Shown here: positions 42,414-50,835 of the stretch, in pieces
Layout: the number at the start of each line of letters is the position of its first letter
Numbering within the stretch: the stretch's first letter is position 1
Assembly: GCA_963815285.1 (NCBI GenBank)
Contig: CAWFGB010000006.1
Span: 248,001 to 312,000 of the forward strand
DNA: 64,000 nucleotides
DNA from: JACCSI01 sp963815285
Lineage (GTDB): Bacteria; Acidobacteriota; Vicinamibacteria; Vicinamibacterales; UBA2999
Direction of reading: 5' to 3'
Notes under the pieces: model-generated
Databases searched by the model: none
What the model saw: the letters and a program-made list of their open reading frames with translations, nothing else
Told to the model about the DNA's origin: nothing
Program-made: the position numbers and the translations under genes

Positions 42414-45101
42414 CTATTCCTCGTGCAAGATTGCGATCGGGTTGATCGATGCGGCCCTCTGCGCCGGCAAGGTGCACGCGATCAGGGCCACCGCCGCCAT
42501 CAGCGCCAGCACCACGAGATACGTCACCGGGTCGAGCGGCTGCACGCCGATCAGGAGGCTTCCGAGCGCCCTGCCCACGCCCATGGACAGCAGGAATCCG
42601 ATCACCGTGCCGACGGCAACCAGCCTGGCCCCGCTCACCGCGACGAGCGCGAAGACGCTCGCGCGCGACGCGCCGACGGCGAGGCGAATGCCGATCTCGC
42701 GTCGGCGCTGTCCGACCAGGAACGAGAGCACGCCATAGGAACCGACCGCCGCAAGCAGCAGCGCGAGACCGCCGAAGACGACGAGCAGATTCGCCGCGAG
42801 CTGTTGCTGGAAGGTGCCTGCCGCGGTGTGATCGCTCAGCAGGCTGACGTCATAAAACGGCACGCGCGGATCGATCGCGCGCACGACGCGTTGCAGCTCG
42901 CCAGCCAGCCCCGACGGATCACCGGCCGTGCGGACGTGCAGAATCGTATCCGCGTTGTAGAACTGGCGGAACGGCAGATACACCGCGCTTTGCGGCGCTT
43001 CGTTCATCGCCCGCTGTTTGATGTCCCGTGCTATCCCGACCACCGTGATGTAGTCGGGCACCCGGTCCTCAATCTGACGGCCGAAAAAAAAGCGACCGCC
43101 GAGTGCGTTGCCGTCGGGCCAGAAGCGGCGCGCCATGGCCTCGGTGATGACCGCCACCAACGGCTCCCCGCGGACATCGCTCCCGGCGATGTCACGGCCG
43201 GCGACTAGCGGCGTCTGGAGTGTGCTGAAGTAGTCCGGTCCCACGCGGTTGACGCCCGCGAAGACCCGTTCCGTCTCCGCCGGCTGGTAGCCCTCCACGG
43301 TGAGGCTACTGGAACTGCCACCGATGAACCCGAGCGGAATGCGGCTGCCAAACGACGCCGCGTGTACACCCGGCAACGTGCTTACGCGTTCAAGTACACG
43401 GGCGTAGTACTCGCGCCCCTCGTCGGCGCTGTAGTTGGCAGACGACAGGTCGATCCATCCGACGACGACGTTATCAGCGACGAAGCCTGGCGTCGCGACA
43501 CGTGCCGCCCACAGGCTGCGCACACACAATCCTGCGCCTACGAGCAGGGTGATCGAGAGCGCGACCTGGGCAGCCACCAGGCCGCGGCGCAAGCGGCTCC
43601 TCGCGAAGGTGCGGCCCGATGCGGCGCCATCGCGCAAGTTTGCCGAGAGGTTGGTCGCCGTGGCAAAAAGGGCGGGCACCAGGGCGAAGAGCAGCACGGT
43701 CCCGACCGCGACCACCGCCGTGAATGCGACCACCCGGGCATCGATCGCTACATCGAGACGAATCGGCAATTCGGAGGGTGGCGCAAATCCCATGAGCAGG
43801 CCCGATGTCCACTGCAGCGCGACGAACGCCGAGGCCGTGCCCGCGCCGGCCAGGATGACGCCCTCGACAAGCAGCTGTTGAACCAGCCGGCCGCGATTGG
43901 CACCGACCGAGAGTCGAATGGCTATCTCGCGTTGACGAGCTGCCGCGCGCGCCGCCAGCAGGCCGGCGAGATTCGCGCAGGTAATCAGCAAGACGATGAC
44001 GGCGGTCACCATCAGGACCAACAGGACGGTGCGCAGCACGCTCACCGCACCGACGGGGGATTCCGACATCGGTAATGCCGTCAGTGTCATGTCCTCGTAG
44101 CCGGGGTGGGTTTGACGCATCTGCTCGAAGATCGCCGTCAACTCCGCGCGTACCTGCCCGGTCGAGACGCCGGGGGCGCGTCGCGCGATCGGATACAACC
44201 AGCGGCTGCCGCGCACTTCCAGGCGATCCATCGGCCCCAAGAGCGGTTGTTTGCCGACCGGAATCCACAGATCGAACTGCAGTCCCGTGGAACCGCCATG
44301 AAATCCTGCCGGTGCAACACCAACGATGGTGAATGGCTTGGCGTTGATCTGCACCTGCTGCCCGACGACGCTGTCGGCACCGCCGAACCTCGCTATCCAG
44401 TAGTCGTGCCCGATAACGGCTACCGGCTCGGCCCCCGGCTCATCATCTGCCGGCTCCAACACGCGCCCGCGCAGCGCGCGGACTTCGAGCAGGTCGAAGA
44501 AGTTGCCCGTAACGATGTCCGCCCACACGTGCTCGGCTTCGCGGTCGATGGCCAGGCCAACGGAAATCTCGTCGCGTCCGGCGACCGCCTGCAGAGTGCG
44601 CGTGGAATCACGAATGTCGCGATATTCGGGATAGGAGAAGCTGGCCACGGGCTCGCCGCGCATCATGTAGGACAGCTGCACCAGTTCGCTCTGCCGCTCG
44701 GCGCCAGGCATTGGCGTGAACAACACCGAGTTGACCCAGCTGAATATCGTGGCGTTGGCGCCGATGCCCAACGCCAGCATCAGGATCGCGACGATGGTGA
44801 ACGAGGGTTGTTTGCGGAGCATGCGCACCGCGTAGCGAACATCCTGCGTGAGCGTCAACATCAAAGGGTCTCCAGCCATGGTTCGTGACACCACGGGTCG
44901 CCGCATCGGCTCGAGGTCGAAGTAGGCGCGCGCGACCTGGCGCCAGTACCAGCGTCGCGCGGCGGCGGGACCAGCCCGCTCGGCGCGGAGCGCGAACAGC
45001 TCCAGGAGATCGCCCGCGAGCTCGTCGTAGGCGCGGCGTGGCGCGAGCACTCGCAGCAGCCAGCGCGCCAGCGTGGGCGGTCTTTGGAGGTCCGGCGTCA
45101 C
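42414..45101 (-). CDS. ADOP-type permease with N-terminal helical extension
   Basis: An 895-residue protein. The first ~80 residues (WLLRVLAPRRAYDELAGDLL, ELFALRAERAGPAAARRWYW) are the soluble extension found in PadR-linked ADOPs. The two MacB/FtsX halves follow, with VRYAVRMLRKQPSFTIVAIL, LVMVTAVIVLLITCANLAGL, AARQREIAIRLSVGANRGRL, a second FtsX set (VGQRRREIGIRLAVGASRAS) and terminal INPIAILHEE. No ATPase is encoded nearby. It overlaps the upstream PadR gene by 4 bp, so the regulator and permease are translated together and probably control each other's output. Confidence 0.9.
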   Translation of the reverse strand: MTPDLQRPPTLARWLLRVLAPRRAYDELAGDLLELFALRAERAGPAAARRWYWRQVARAYFDLEPMRRPVVSRTMAGDPLMLTLTQDVRYAVRMLRKQPSFTIVAILMLALGIGANATIFSWVNSVLFTPMPGAERQSELVQLSYMMRGEPVASFSYPEYRDIRDSTRTLQAVAGRDEISVGLAIDREAEHVWADIVTGNFFDLLEVRALRGRVLEPADDEPGAEPVAVIGHDYWIARFGGADSVVGQQVQINAKPFTIVGVAPAGFHGGSTGLQFDLWIPVGKQPLLGPMDRLEVRGSRWLYPIARRAPGVSTGQVRAELTAIFEQMRQTHPGYEDMTLTALPMSESPVGAVSVLRTVLLVLMVTAVIVLLITCANLAGLLAARAAARQREIAIRLSVGANRGRLVQQLLVEGVILAGAGTASAFVALQWTSGLLMGFAPPSELPIRLDVAIDARVVAFTAVVAVGTVLLFALVPALFATATNLSANLRDGAASGRTFARSRLRRGLVAAQVALSITLLVGAGLCVRSLWAARVATPGFVADNVVVGWIDLSSANYSADEGREYYARVLERVSTLPGVHAASFGSRIPLGFIGGSSSSLTVEGYQPAETERVFAGVNRVGPDYFSTLQTPLVAGRDIAGSDVRGEPLVAVITEAMARRFWPDGNALGGRFFFGRQIEDRVPDYITVVGIARDIKQRAMNEAPQSAVYLPFRQFYNADTILHVRTAGDPSGLAGELQRVVRAIDPRVPFYDVSLLSDHTAAGTFQQQLAANLLVVFGGLALLLAAVGSYGVLSFLVGQRRREIGIRLAVGASRASVFALVAVSGARLVAVGTVIGFLLSMGVGRALGSLLIGVQPLDPVTYLVVLALMAAVALIACTLPAQRAASINPIAILHEE

Positions 45102-45394
45102 ACTGCGCCTCCGAGCAGGTCGTCGAGGCCGGCGGTCATGCGCCGCAGGCCGCCAAGCGCGTGTTGCAGTGCCCGGACCCCGGCCGGAAGTACTTCGTAG
45201 TGTCGTTTGCGTTTGCCGCCTCGCTGCGGCGTCGGCTCACCCAGCCTGGAACGGATGAGGCGCTTGTCCTCGAGGCGATCGAGCGTCGTGTGGACGGCGC
45301 TGACCGACACCGCGCGGCCGGTCTGCTGCTCGATCTCGAGTGAGACCGCGGCGCCGTACGCTTCGGGGCCGAGGCGGAGCAATCCGAGGAGCAC
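45098..45394 (-). CDS. PadR-family transcriptional regulator (ADOP-linked)
   Basis: A 98-residue winged-helix protein: LLGLLRLGPEAYGAAVSLEI, GRAVSVSAVHTTLDRLEDKR, RGGKRKRHYEVLPAGVRALQ. The S-x-x-x-V-H-T-T-L-D-R-L recognition helix and wing R-x-x-Y are clear. The first start codon is GTG at 45394, but the conserved LGEFEQLV segment continues in frame 8 codons further upstream with no ATG/GTG/TTG, so initiation may be non-standard (CTG) or the 5' end altered. It overlaps the permease gene by 4 bp. Confidence 0.85.
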   Translation of the reverse strand: MLLGLLRLGPEAYGAAVSLEIEQQTGRAVSVSAVHTTLDRLEDKRLIRSRLGEPTPQRGGKRKRHYEVLPAGVRALQHALGGLRRMTAGLDDLLGGAV

Positions 45395-45439
45395 CAGTTG
45401 TTCAAACTCGCCGAGTACCGGTGGCAGACACGGCTGTTA

Positions 45440-45467
45440 TTTCTACATTGTCTATTTAATTTGTCAA
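45440..45467 (-). promoter_or_regulatory. Promoter and imperfect palindrome upstream of the padR-ADOP pair
   Basis: On the minus strand TTGACA (45467-45462) and TAGAAA (45445-45440) are 16 bp apart, in an AT-rich island unusual for this genome. The segment 45448-45467 is an imperfect palindrome (TTGxCxAxTTAAxTxGxCAA), a likely PadR operator over the promoter. Confidence 0.6.
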
Positions 45468-45532
45468 GGGCGAAGCCGCTGGCTCACGACATGCAGTCAT
45501 TGGTGGCTGAAACTCACATCCCGAGGAGCAAC

Positions 45533-46030
45533 ATGAAGCACAACGTCCAGATCTGGTTAACCACAGGATGTTTTCTGGCCCTGGCCGCCCTGATTCCAGC
45601 CGCGACGGCGGCGGTTGGCCAGCAGAAGCCACCGACTGAGCTGGCCGCAGAGCCAGAGACGGTGCTGACGGGCTGCCTCAAGAGCCACGGTGCGGACACG
45701 GCGGTGGCCGGACCGAGCGGCAGGCTCTACACTCTCGAAGTGGTTGAGACGGCCAAGCCTTCAGCGCCGACCACATCGACCCCGGCAGGCACTCCGCCGG
45801 GTGTGTCGACCACTACCTATTCGCTGGACAACGTCGGCAAGGTGCCACTCGACAAGCACGCCGATCACCAAGTGCAGTTGACCGGACGCCTGCAGGCGCC
45901 ATCTCCCGCGGCGGAGAAGAGTGCGGCAAAACCGCCCGCCGGGGCGCCGGCCACCAAAGCGGAGCCGGGCGGCGCGCATCGCACGTTTCATGTGACGGGA
46001 CTGAAGATGATCGCGGCCAAGTGTCAGTAG
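45533..46030 (+). CDS. Exported small protein of unknown function
   Basis: The ATG at 45533 follows GAGGAG and begins a signal peptide (GCFLALAALIPAATAA). The mature ~140 residues contain ETVLTGCLKSHGADTAVAGP, GRLYTLEVVE, a Pro/Ala-rich loop, HQVQLTGRLQA and a final RTFHVTGLKMIAAKC. The T-G-C-L ... Y-T-L-E pattern resembles small OB-fold-like envelope proteins common in acidobacteria (DUF5818-like). Function unknown. Confidence 0.65.
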   Translation: MKHNVQIWLTTGCFLALAALIPAATAAVGQQKPPTELAAEPETVLTGCLKSHGADTAVAGPSGRLYTLEVVETAKPSAPTTSTPAGTPPGVSTTTYSLDNVGKVPLDKHADHQVQLTGRLQAPSPAAEKSAAKPPAGAPATKAEPGGAHRTFHVTGLKMIAAKCQ

Positions 46031-46067
46031 TGCAAACCGCGACGTACCCGGCAGCGTCCAAATCGCG

Positions 46068-46868
46068 TTGCACCATCTCGCGACGGCAATCGCATCGCGA
46101 TTTCTCCCGAGGGCAAAAGGGCGGGGCGTCAGCCCCGCCGCGCTTGTGGTCCTCAGCGCCTGTTTGCTCAGCGGATGCGCGAGCGCGCCGCGAGCAGCGC
46201 CGGCTGTCCCGCCGCGGCCGTCAGGCGTTCTCTGGCTGATTTTCGTTGACGATCTTCACATCCGCTTCCCGGATACGGGTCGCCTGCGTGGCCTGGTGAG
46301 AACAATCGCGAAGGAACTGCTGGTTGAAGGCGACCTCATCGCCGCGCGCTCCATCGTCTCCGCGAAATTCTCCATTGACGCAACCCCCGACCACGAACTG
46401 CTGCCGCGACGGACGCGCGAGCTGAGTGGCAACGGACTTCGACTGAGCGATGTCCTTGACGGGGCTGGGTGGCCCGACGAAGTCGCCTATCGTTCGTCGC
46501 TGTCGCTCGCCGCCGCGTGTGAGGCGATCTCCAGCATCACGCAGGTGGCCGATCGCCGGAAAGCGGTGATCTACATCAGTAATGGGTACCTGCGCTTCAA
46601 TGCGGGACAGGGCCAGCACTGCGATCGCCCGAGCGGTCTGACATCGCTGGCGAAGGTGGCGCAGGTTCAGATATTTCCCATCGACACGCGTCTTATTGGA
46701 CCGCCGACACCCGAATTGGGCGTCGATATCGATGAGTGGCGAAACTACTGGACCAGGACACAGGACAGCCTCCGAGGCCTGGCGCAAGAAACTCACGGCG
46801 CTGCGCGCCTCGATACGACCGACCTTACCGAATGGTTGCGAGATGTGAGCCGTGTGGTTCGGCAGTAA
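46068..46868 (+). CDS. VWFA-like lipoprotein
   Basis: Residues ~24-40 carry a lipoprotein signal with lipobox LLSGCAS. The body begins GVLWLIFVDDLHIRFPDTGR, which is the start of an acidobacterial 'VWFA-related' domain (D-D-x-H in place of DxSxS), then IAKELLVEGDLIAARSIVSA, DRRKAVIYISNGYLRF, and VQIFPIDTRL. A classical MIDAS motif is not complete, so metal binding is uncertain. It probably sits on the periplasmic face of a membrane. The start codon is not certain; an internal Met is not available nearby. Confidence 0.65.
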   Translation: MHHLATAIASRFLPRAKGRGVSPAALVVLSACLLSGCASAPRAAPAVPPRPSGVLWLIFVDDLHIRFPDTGRLRGLVRTIAKELLVEGDLIAARSIVSAKFSIDATPDHELLPRRTRELSGNGLRLSDVLDGAGWPDEVAYRSSLSLAAACEAISSITQVADRRKAVIYISNGYLRFNAGQGQHCDRPSGLTSLAKVAQVQIFPIDTRLIGPPTPELGVDIDEWRNYWTRTQDSLRGLAQETHGAARLDTTDLTEWLRDVSRVVRQ

Positions 46869-46889
46869 CCTTCTTCACGCAGCAGGTGA

Positions 46890-46919
46890 CACGAAGGACA
46901 CGAAGGATACGAAGGATAC
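46890..46919 (+). repeat. Short 9-bp tandem repeat (ACACGAAGG-type)
   Basis: Three to four copies of the unit ACACGAAGG/ATACGAAGG stand directly upstream of the GTG at 46922. The AAGGA motifs could serve as overlapping ribosome-binding sites. Confidence 0.6.
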
Positions 46920-46921
46920 CG

Positions 46922-47410
46922 GTGGACGCATCCGAATTGCAGCCTGAGATAGACCGTCAGCTGACGGCCCGCCTGGCACAACTACGCGGCAGTCACGCTG
47001 AGGGTGTCATTCAAATCAGCGAGCTTGCGCTGAACGAGGTGATCGGCCTTGCCAGACGCGGTGGGGCGGTGCCGACGGTCCAGCTGATGGGCGACAACCG
47101 GCTGGAAGTTCGCTACGGCGTCGTCCACGCACGAGCCGAATTGCCGGAGGCCCTCAACCTCGGACCCGCGCCGCGCATGACGGTAAAGCTGGAATCGAGA
47201 GTGGTCGCATGGGCGCTCGGCGCCGTGGTGCGGCTGCCGTTTGTCGAGTTCAACGGCCGTCTGGCCACCATTTACCTGGCGGCCGTGCCTGCGCTGGCGC
47301 CGTACCGCGCGCTGTGGCCGCACCTCAAGTCGGCGCGCTTTGCAAGCGCGCCGGGCGTGCTGCGCGTCGAGGTCGGTCTTTCAATCGATCAGGGAGCGAC
47401 AGATGGATGA
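46922..47410 (+). CDS. Protein of unknown function (163 codons incl. stop)
   Basis: The GTG at 46922 is chosen because AAGGATACC precedes it and composition upstream is unlike protein. The protein reads MDASELQPEIDRQLTARLAQ (if GTG initiates as Met), GVIQISELALNEVIGLARRG, VVHARAELPEALNLGPAPRM and VVRLPFVEFNGRLATIYLAA. The alternating beta pattern resembles lipid-binding BPI/YceB-like domains, but this is only an impression. It overlaps the next small gene by 8 bp; the two are probably one unit. Confidence 0.55.
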   Translation: MDASELQPEIDRQLTARLAQLRGSHAEGVIQISELALNEVIGLARRGGAVPTVQLMGDNRLEVRYGVVHARAELPEALNLGPAPRMTVKLESRVVAWALGAVVRLPFVEFNGRLATIYLAAVPALAPYRALWPHLKSARFASAPGVLRVEVGLSIDQGATDG

Positions 47411-47654
47411 GTGGGTGCGTGCGCAGCTGGCCGCCGGGTTGCCAGCGTTCCGCGGTTCGGCGATCGCCGGAACGCTGGCCGTCAATCAGGAACTGCTCAA
47501 CCAACTGCTGGCGCAGTGGCTTGCGGCGCAGGCTGCGGGCGGCAGTGCGCCGGCCGGGGCTCCAGACGTCCGCCAGCTCCTCCCGTTTCTGAAGCAGGCC
47601 GCACTACGTGCGGAAGAGGGACGGCTGCTTGTGGATTTTCAAGTCGCTGTTTGA
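47403..47654 (+). CDS. Small protein of unknown function, coupled to preceding gene
   Basis: 83 residues starting MDEWVRAQLAAGLPAFRGSA and ending RAEEGRLLVDFQVAV. Its ATG lies inside the 3' end of the preceding gene (8-bp overlap), which suggests translational coupling. The last strand (GRLLVDFQVAV) resembles ends of beta-sandwich lipid-binding proteins. No family recognised. Confidence 0.5.
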   Translation: MDEWVRAQLAAGLPAFRGSAIAGTLAVNQELLNQLLAQWLAAQAAGGSAPAGAPDVRQLLPFLKQAALRAEEGRLLVDFQVAV

Positions 47655-47723
47655 CGAACGGTCGGTGGCGTGACACGAGAGGCCGCGCACAAGCGCGGCC
47701 TCCCGTGAACTGGATCGTCGAGC

Positions 47724-50318
47724 CTACGGTGTCGTGGGTGGCGTAGGACGCGCGATGTTGAAACTCGGCGACGTCCAGGTCTCGACGTGCGCCGGATCCG
47801 ATGCATCCCCCAGCGCCTTGACGACCGTGAGCGTCACCTCATAGGTCCCGTTCGGCACGAGATAAGTGATGAGTCCGGCAGAGGTGAGACCGTCCCACGG
47901 AATCGCGAAGAAGCCGGTCGCAGTCGTGTTTCGCGTCAGGTACTGCAGGTCGACCGCGCGGTGCCACGACTTGCCGCTTCCGGCCTCCCTGACATCGATG
48001 CTCAGACGGCGCGATTGATGATCGCCGTGGAGCACGATGATTGGTACATCGCTGCCCTGCATGGTAAACGTCGCACCGTCTTGTTGTCTGATCAATAACG
48101 GCCCGACCAGCTTGGCCAACCATGGGAAATCGCTCGCCGTTGGTGTCAGGACCTGGATCGATTGGTAGTCCCCCTTGAACCCTGAGTACGTCACACGATA
48201 AGGTGCGCCACCACCTTGCGGCGTGAAGACGAGATAGCCGCCGTAGAGACTTCGATCGGCAAGTGCCGGATTGGCGGTGATGGTGACGTTCACTGTCGCC
48301 GTCGCGCCCGAGGGTACTGCGACAGATGAGACCGGCACTCCACCCACATCGAATGCCACCGACGCGAACCCGGTGAGGAACGCCGGGACAAACACGTTTG
48401 GTCCCGTCGACAGCGCCGCTGTGTGAGAGAGGTTGTACACGACATCGGCCGTGCCACCGTTGCGGATGGTCAGCGTGCTAGTGCTTGGGCCGCCTTGACT
48501 CTCGCCGAGTGACAATTCCCCCGGCTCGATGCGCGTCAGCGCGGAGATAGCATCATCGATGTCGAGCATGCCGGCACCCTGCCGATGCACGTTGTCGAGC
48601 AAACCGAGCGCCGGATTGCCCCACCACGGGCGCGGGTCGGCCGAATTCTGCAGGATGCGCTCCACCGCCTGCGCTGGCGTGTTCGGGCTCGCCTCCAGCA
48701 GCAGGGCGGCGGCGCCGGCCACGTGGGGCGACGCCATCGACGTGCCGCTCAATGTCGTGTAACTACCTCTTTCCACCGGGTAGGTGGAGAAGATGTTCGC
48801 GCCAGGTGCTCCGATGCTCGGCTTTAACGCCAGGTCGGGCGAGACGCCATAAGAGCTCGTGGAAGCGATTAAGCCGGCCAGCGAATTGGGGAACGAATCG
48901 AGCTGGTCGGTCCACGTCATCGTCACCGGACCGGACGCCAGACGGCTGTCGATCAGCGTTCCGTGCGTTCCGGAAATCCCGACAACCGGTATCGTAATCG
49001 GCACATCTCCCGCGACGGTGATCGATCCAATGTGCTCGGGAACGTTGTTGTAGAGGACCACGGCTGCGGCGCCGGCGTTCTGTGCGTTGAGCGCTTTGAC
49101 ATGAAACGTGCAGGTGCCGCGGCGAATCAGCGCGACTGTGCCGGCAAGACTGCCAGGCGCGAGCGCCGTGCAGGCATCGGTGGTGCTTGCGGCGGTGCCC
49201 GTGCGTGTCATCGGTGCGTTGCCGGATGTGGGCGCGGGCGGGGCACCGGTTGCGCTGCTATAGCCGATGCGCGTGCCATCCGGCGAGACCGTGAAGTACG
49301 GCAGTCGCAGATGGGTGTTGTGGAAACTCGCGACGCTGATGACTTTCTCGCCGACTGACGGTGTGCCTGTGGCGTAGAGGCCGAGCGGGCCGTCGTTGCT
49401 GGCGGCGGAGACGACGACGACACCTTCGTTCACGAGCCGGGTGCTTGCCTGCGCCGCGGGGTGCTGGGGCCAAGCCAACGCGGCGCCGAGGCTCATGTTG
49501 ACGATATCCACGCCGTCGGCGAGCGCACGCTCGAGCGCGGCGATGACGATGTCGAAGCTGGTCGTGCCGCTGCAGCCGAACACGCGATACGCGCCGAGCG
49601 TCGCGCCGGGCGCCACACCGGTGACGCCGGATGGTCCGCCATCCGCACCGACAATGCCGGCGACGTGCGTGCCGTGGCCGCCGCAATCATCCGGGTCAGG
49701 ATCGGGTACGGGAACCAAGGCTGCACCGGTGCCGGTGCTGTTGAACGCGTCACCAACGAAGTCGTGACCATAGGCGACACGACATCCGGGGCCGAAACAT
49801 CCGCCTAGATCAGGATGGTCATAGTCCACACCGCTGTCGATGATGCCAACCTTTACGCCGGCTCCCGTCAGCCCGAGTGCCGACTGCGCGATGTCCGCGC
49901 CAGTCATTGCGAGTGCGGTCGACAGTTGCGGCGAGATGCCCGGCTCCGGCTCGGGAAGCGTCGCCGTGCCCACCGGATAGACGGCTCTCACTCCGGCGAG
50001 TCGCGATAGCTTTGCCACATCACCGGGGTTGATCCGTACGGACAAGCCATTCCACAACGTGTCGAAGGCGAGCCGCTCTTGATACTGTAGTCCAGCCGCC
50101 GCCGCCGCGCGGCGGAAGGCCGCCTTGTCAGCGCGCACCTGTGCCAACTGCCCGCCGTCTGCCACGGGCGCGGTCCTCAGCTCCACGAACCAGAGATCTA
50201 CAAGCTCCATCTCGGTGAGGCTCACGACCGGGGCCTGGCTCTGACCGCTCGTGCTTTGGTGCGATGTCGCCAAGGCAGCAATGAGAACTGCTGTAACAGT
50301 GAATAGTCGATGACGCAT
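47724..50318 (-). CDS. Secreted subtilisin-like serine protease (S8) with PA domain
   Basis: An 864-residue protein with signal peptide (TVTAVLIAALATS), an I9-like propeptide (~40-120), and a catalytic domain with Asp161 (VGIIDSGVDYDHPDL), His215 (GGHGTHVAGIVG), oxyanion Asn308 (SAASNDG) and Ser527 (SGTSMASPHVAG). A PA domain (~365-470, TVALIRRGTCTFHVKALNAQ) is inserted between His and Ser. Fn3-like beta domains fill residues ~600-860. It is an extracellular endopeptidase, all catalytic residues present. Confidence 0.93.
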   Translation of the reverse strand: MRHRLFTVTAVLIAALATSHQSTSGQSQAPVVSLTEMELVDLWFVELRTAPVADGGQLAQVRADKAAFRRAAAAAGLQYQERLAFDTLWNGLSVRINPGDVAKLSRLAGVRAVYPVGTATLPEPEPGISPQLSTALAMTGADIAQSALGLTGAGVKVGIIDSGVDYDHPDLGGCFGPGCRVAYGHDFVGDAFNSTGTGAALVPVPDPDPDDCGGHGTHVAGIVGADGGPSGVTGVAPGATLGAYRVFGCSGTTSFDIVIAALERALADGVDIVNMSLGAALAWPQHPAAQASTRLVNEGVVVVSAASNDGPLGLYATGTPSVGEKVISVASFHNTHLRLPYFTVSPDGTRIGYSSATGAPPAPTSGNAPMTRTGTAASTTDACTALAPGSLAGTVALIRRGTCTFHVKALNAQNAGAAAVVLYNNVPEHIGSITVAGDVPITIPVVGISGTHGTLIDSRLASGPVTMTWTDQLDSFPNSLAGLIASTSSYGVSPDLALKPSIGAPGANIFSTYPVERGSYTTLSGTSMASPHVAGAAALLLEASPNTPAQAVERILQNSADPRPWWGNPALGLLDNVHRQGAGMLDIDDAISALTRIEPGELSLGESQGGPSTSTLTIRNGGTADVVYNLSHTAALSTGPNVFVPAFLTGFASVAFDVGGVPVSSVAVPSGATATVNVTITANPALADRSLYGGYLVFTPQGGGAPYRVTYSGFKGDYQSIQVLTPTASDFPWLAKLVGPLLIRQQDGATFTMQGSDVPIIVLHGDHQSRRLSIDVREAGSGKSWHRAVDLQYLTRNTTATGFFAIPWDGLTSAGLITYLVPNGTYEVTLTVVKALGDASDPAHVETWTSPSFNIARPTPPTTP

Positions 50319-50835
50319 GTGTGTGTCCCTCTGACGCGCCGGAAAACGACGCGACCGGGGACATGATAAATGGCGTCGCTCTTGTTGGCTGAACTGAATC
50401 GTAGGTAGACAAAGGATCGGACGAGCTTGTTACGAGCCTCCCTGTGGTTCGAAGCTGTACTAATCGTGACTTTCGTCCTGATTGCGCAGAGCCAGATCAA
50501 ATGAGCGAGCTGATCGTTACTCGCACGGGCTCAGCAGGACGCTGCACTCGCACGGGCTCAGCGGACGCGCGGCGCGTAACTCGTGATGATGGGCAAGCCG
50601 ACTACCGCATTCATCGCGAGGCCTGCGACCGCGAGAAAAATAGCTGCGGTCCTGCAGCGCGCCCGGCTTCTGAAATCGCCTCATCGCCCAGCCTGGCCAG
50701 CACGACCAGGATCACCGGAACGTCGCGGACATCGTGGCGTGCGAAGCGGCAAACAGGCCGCGCCGCGGGATGAGAAACTCGCCGAGCGCGAGCCGTCGTG
50801 TGAGCGGCCGGTTGGGCCGTGTCCTGTCCGTGGTT
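50319..50835. other. Intergenic region with a 17-bp direct repeat
   Basis: ACTCGCACGGGCTCAGC occurs at 50519-50535 and 50546-50562. No gene is supported in this 517-bp stretch. Confidence 0.55.
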
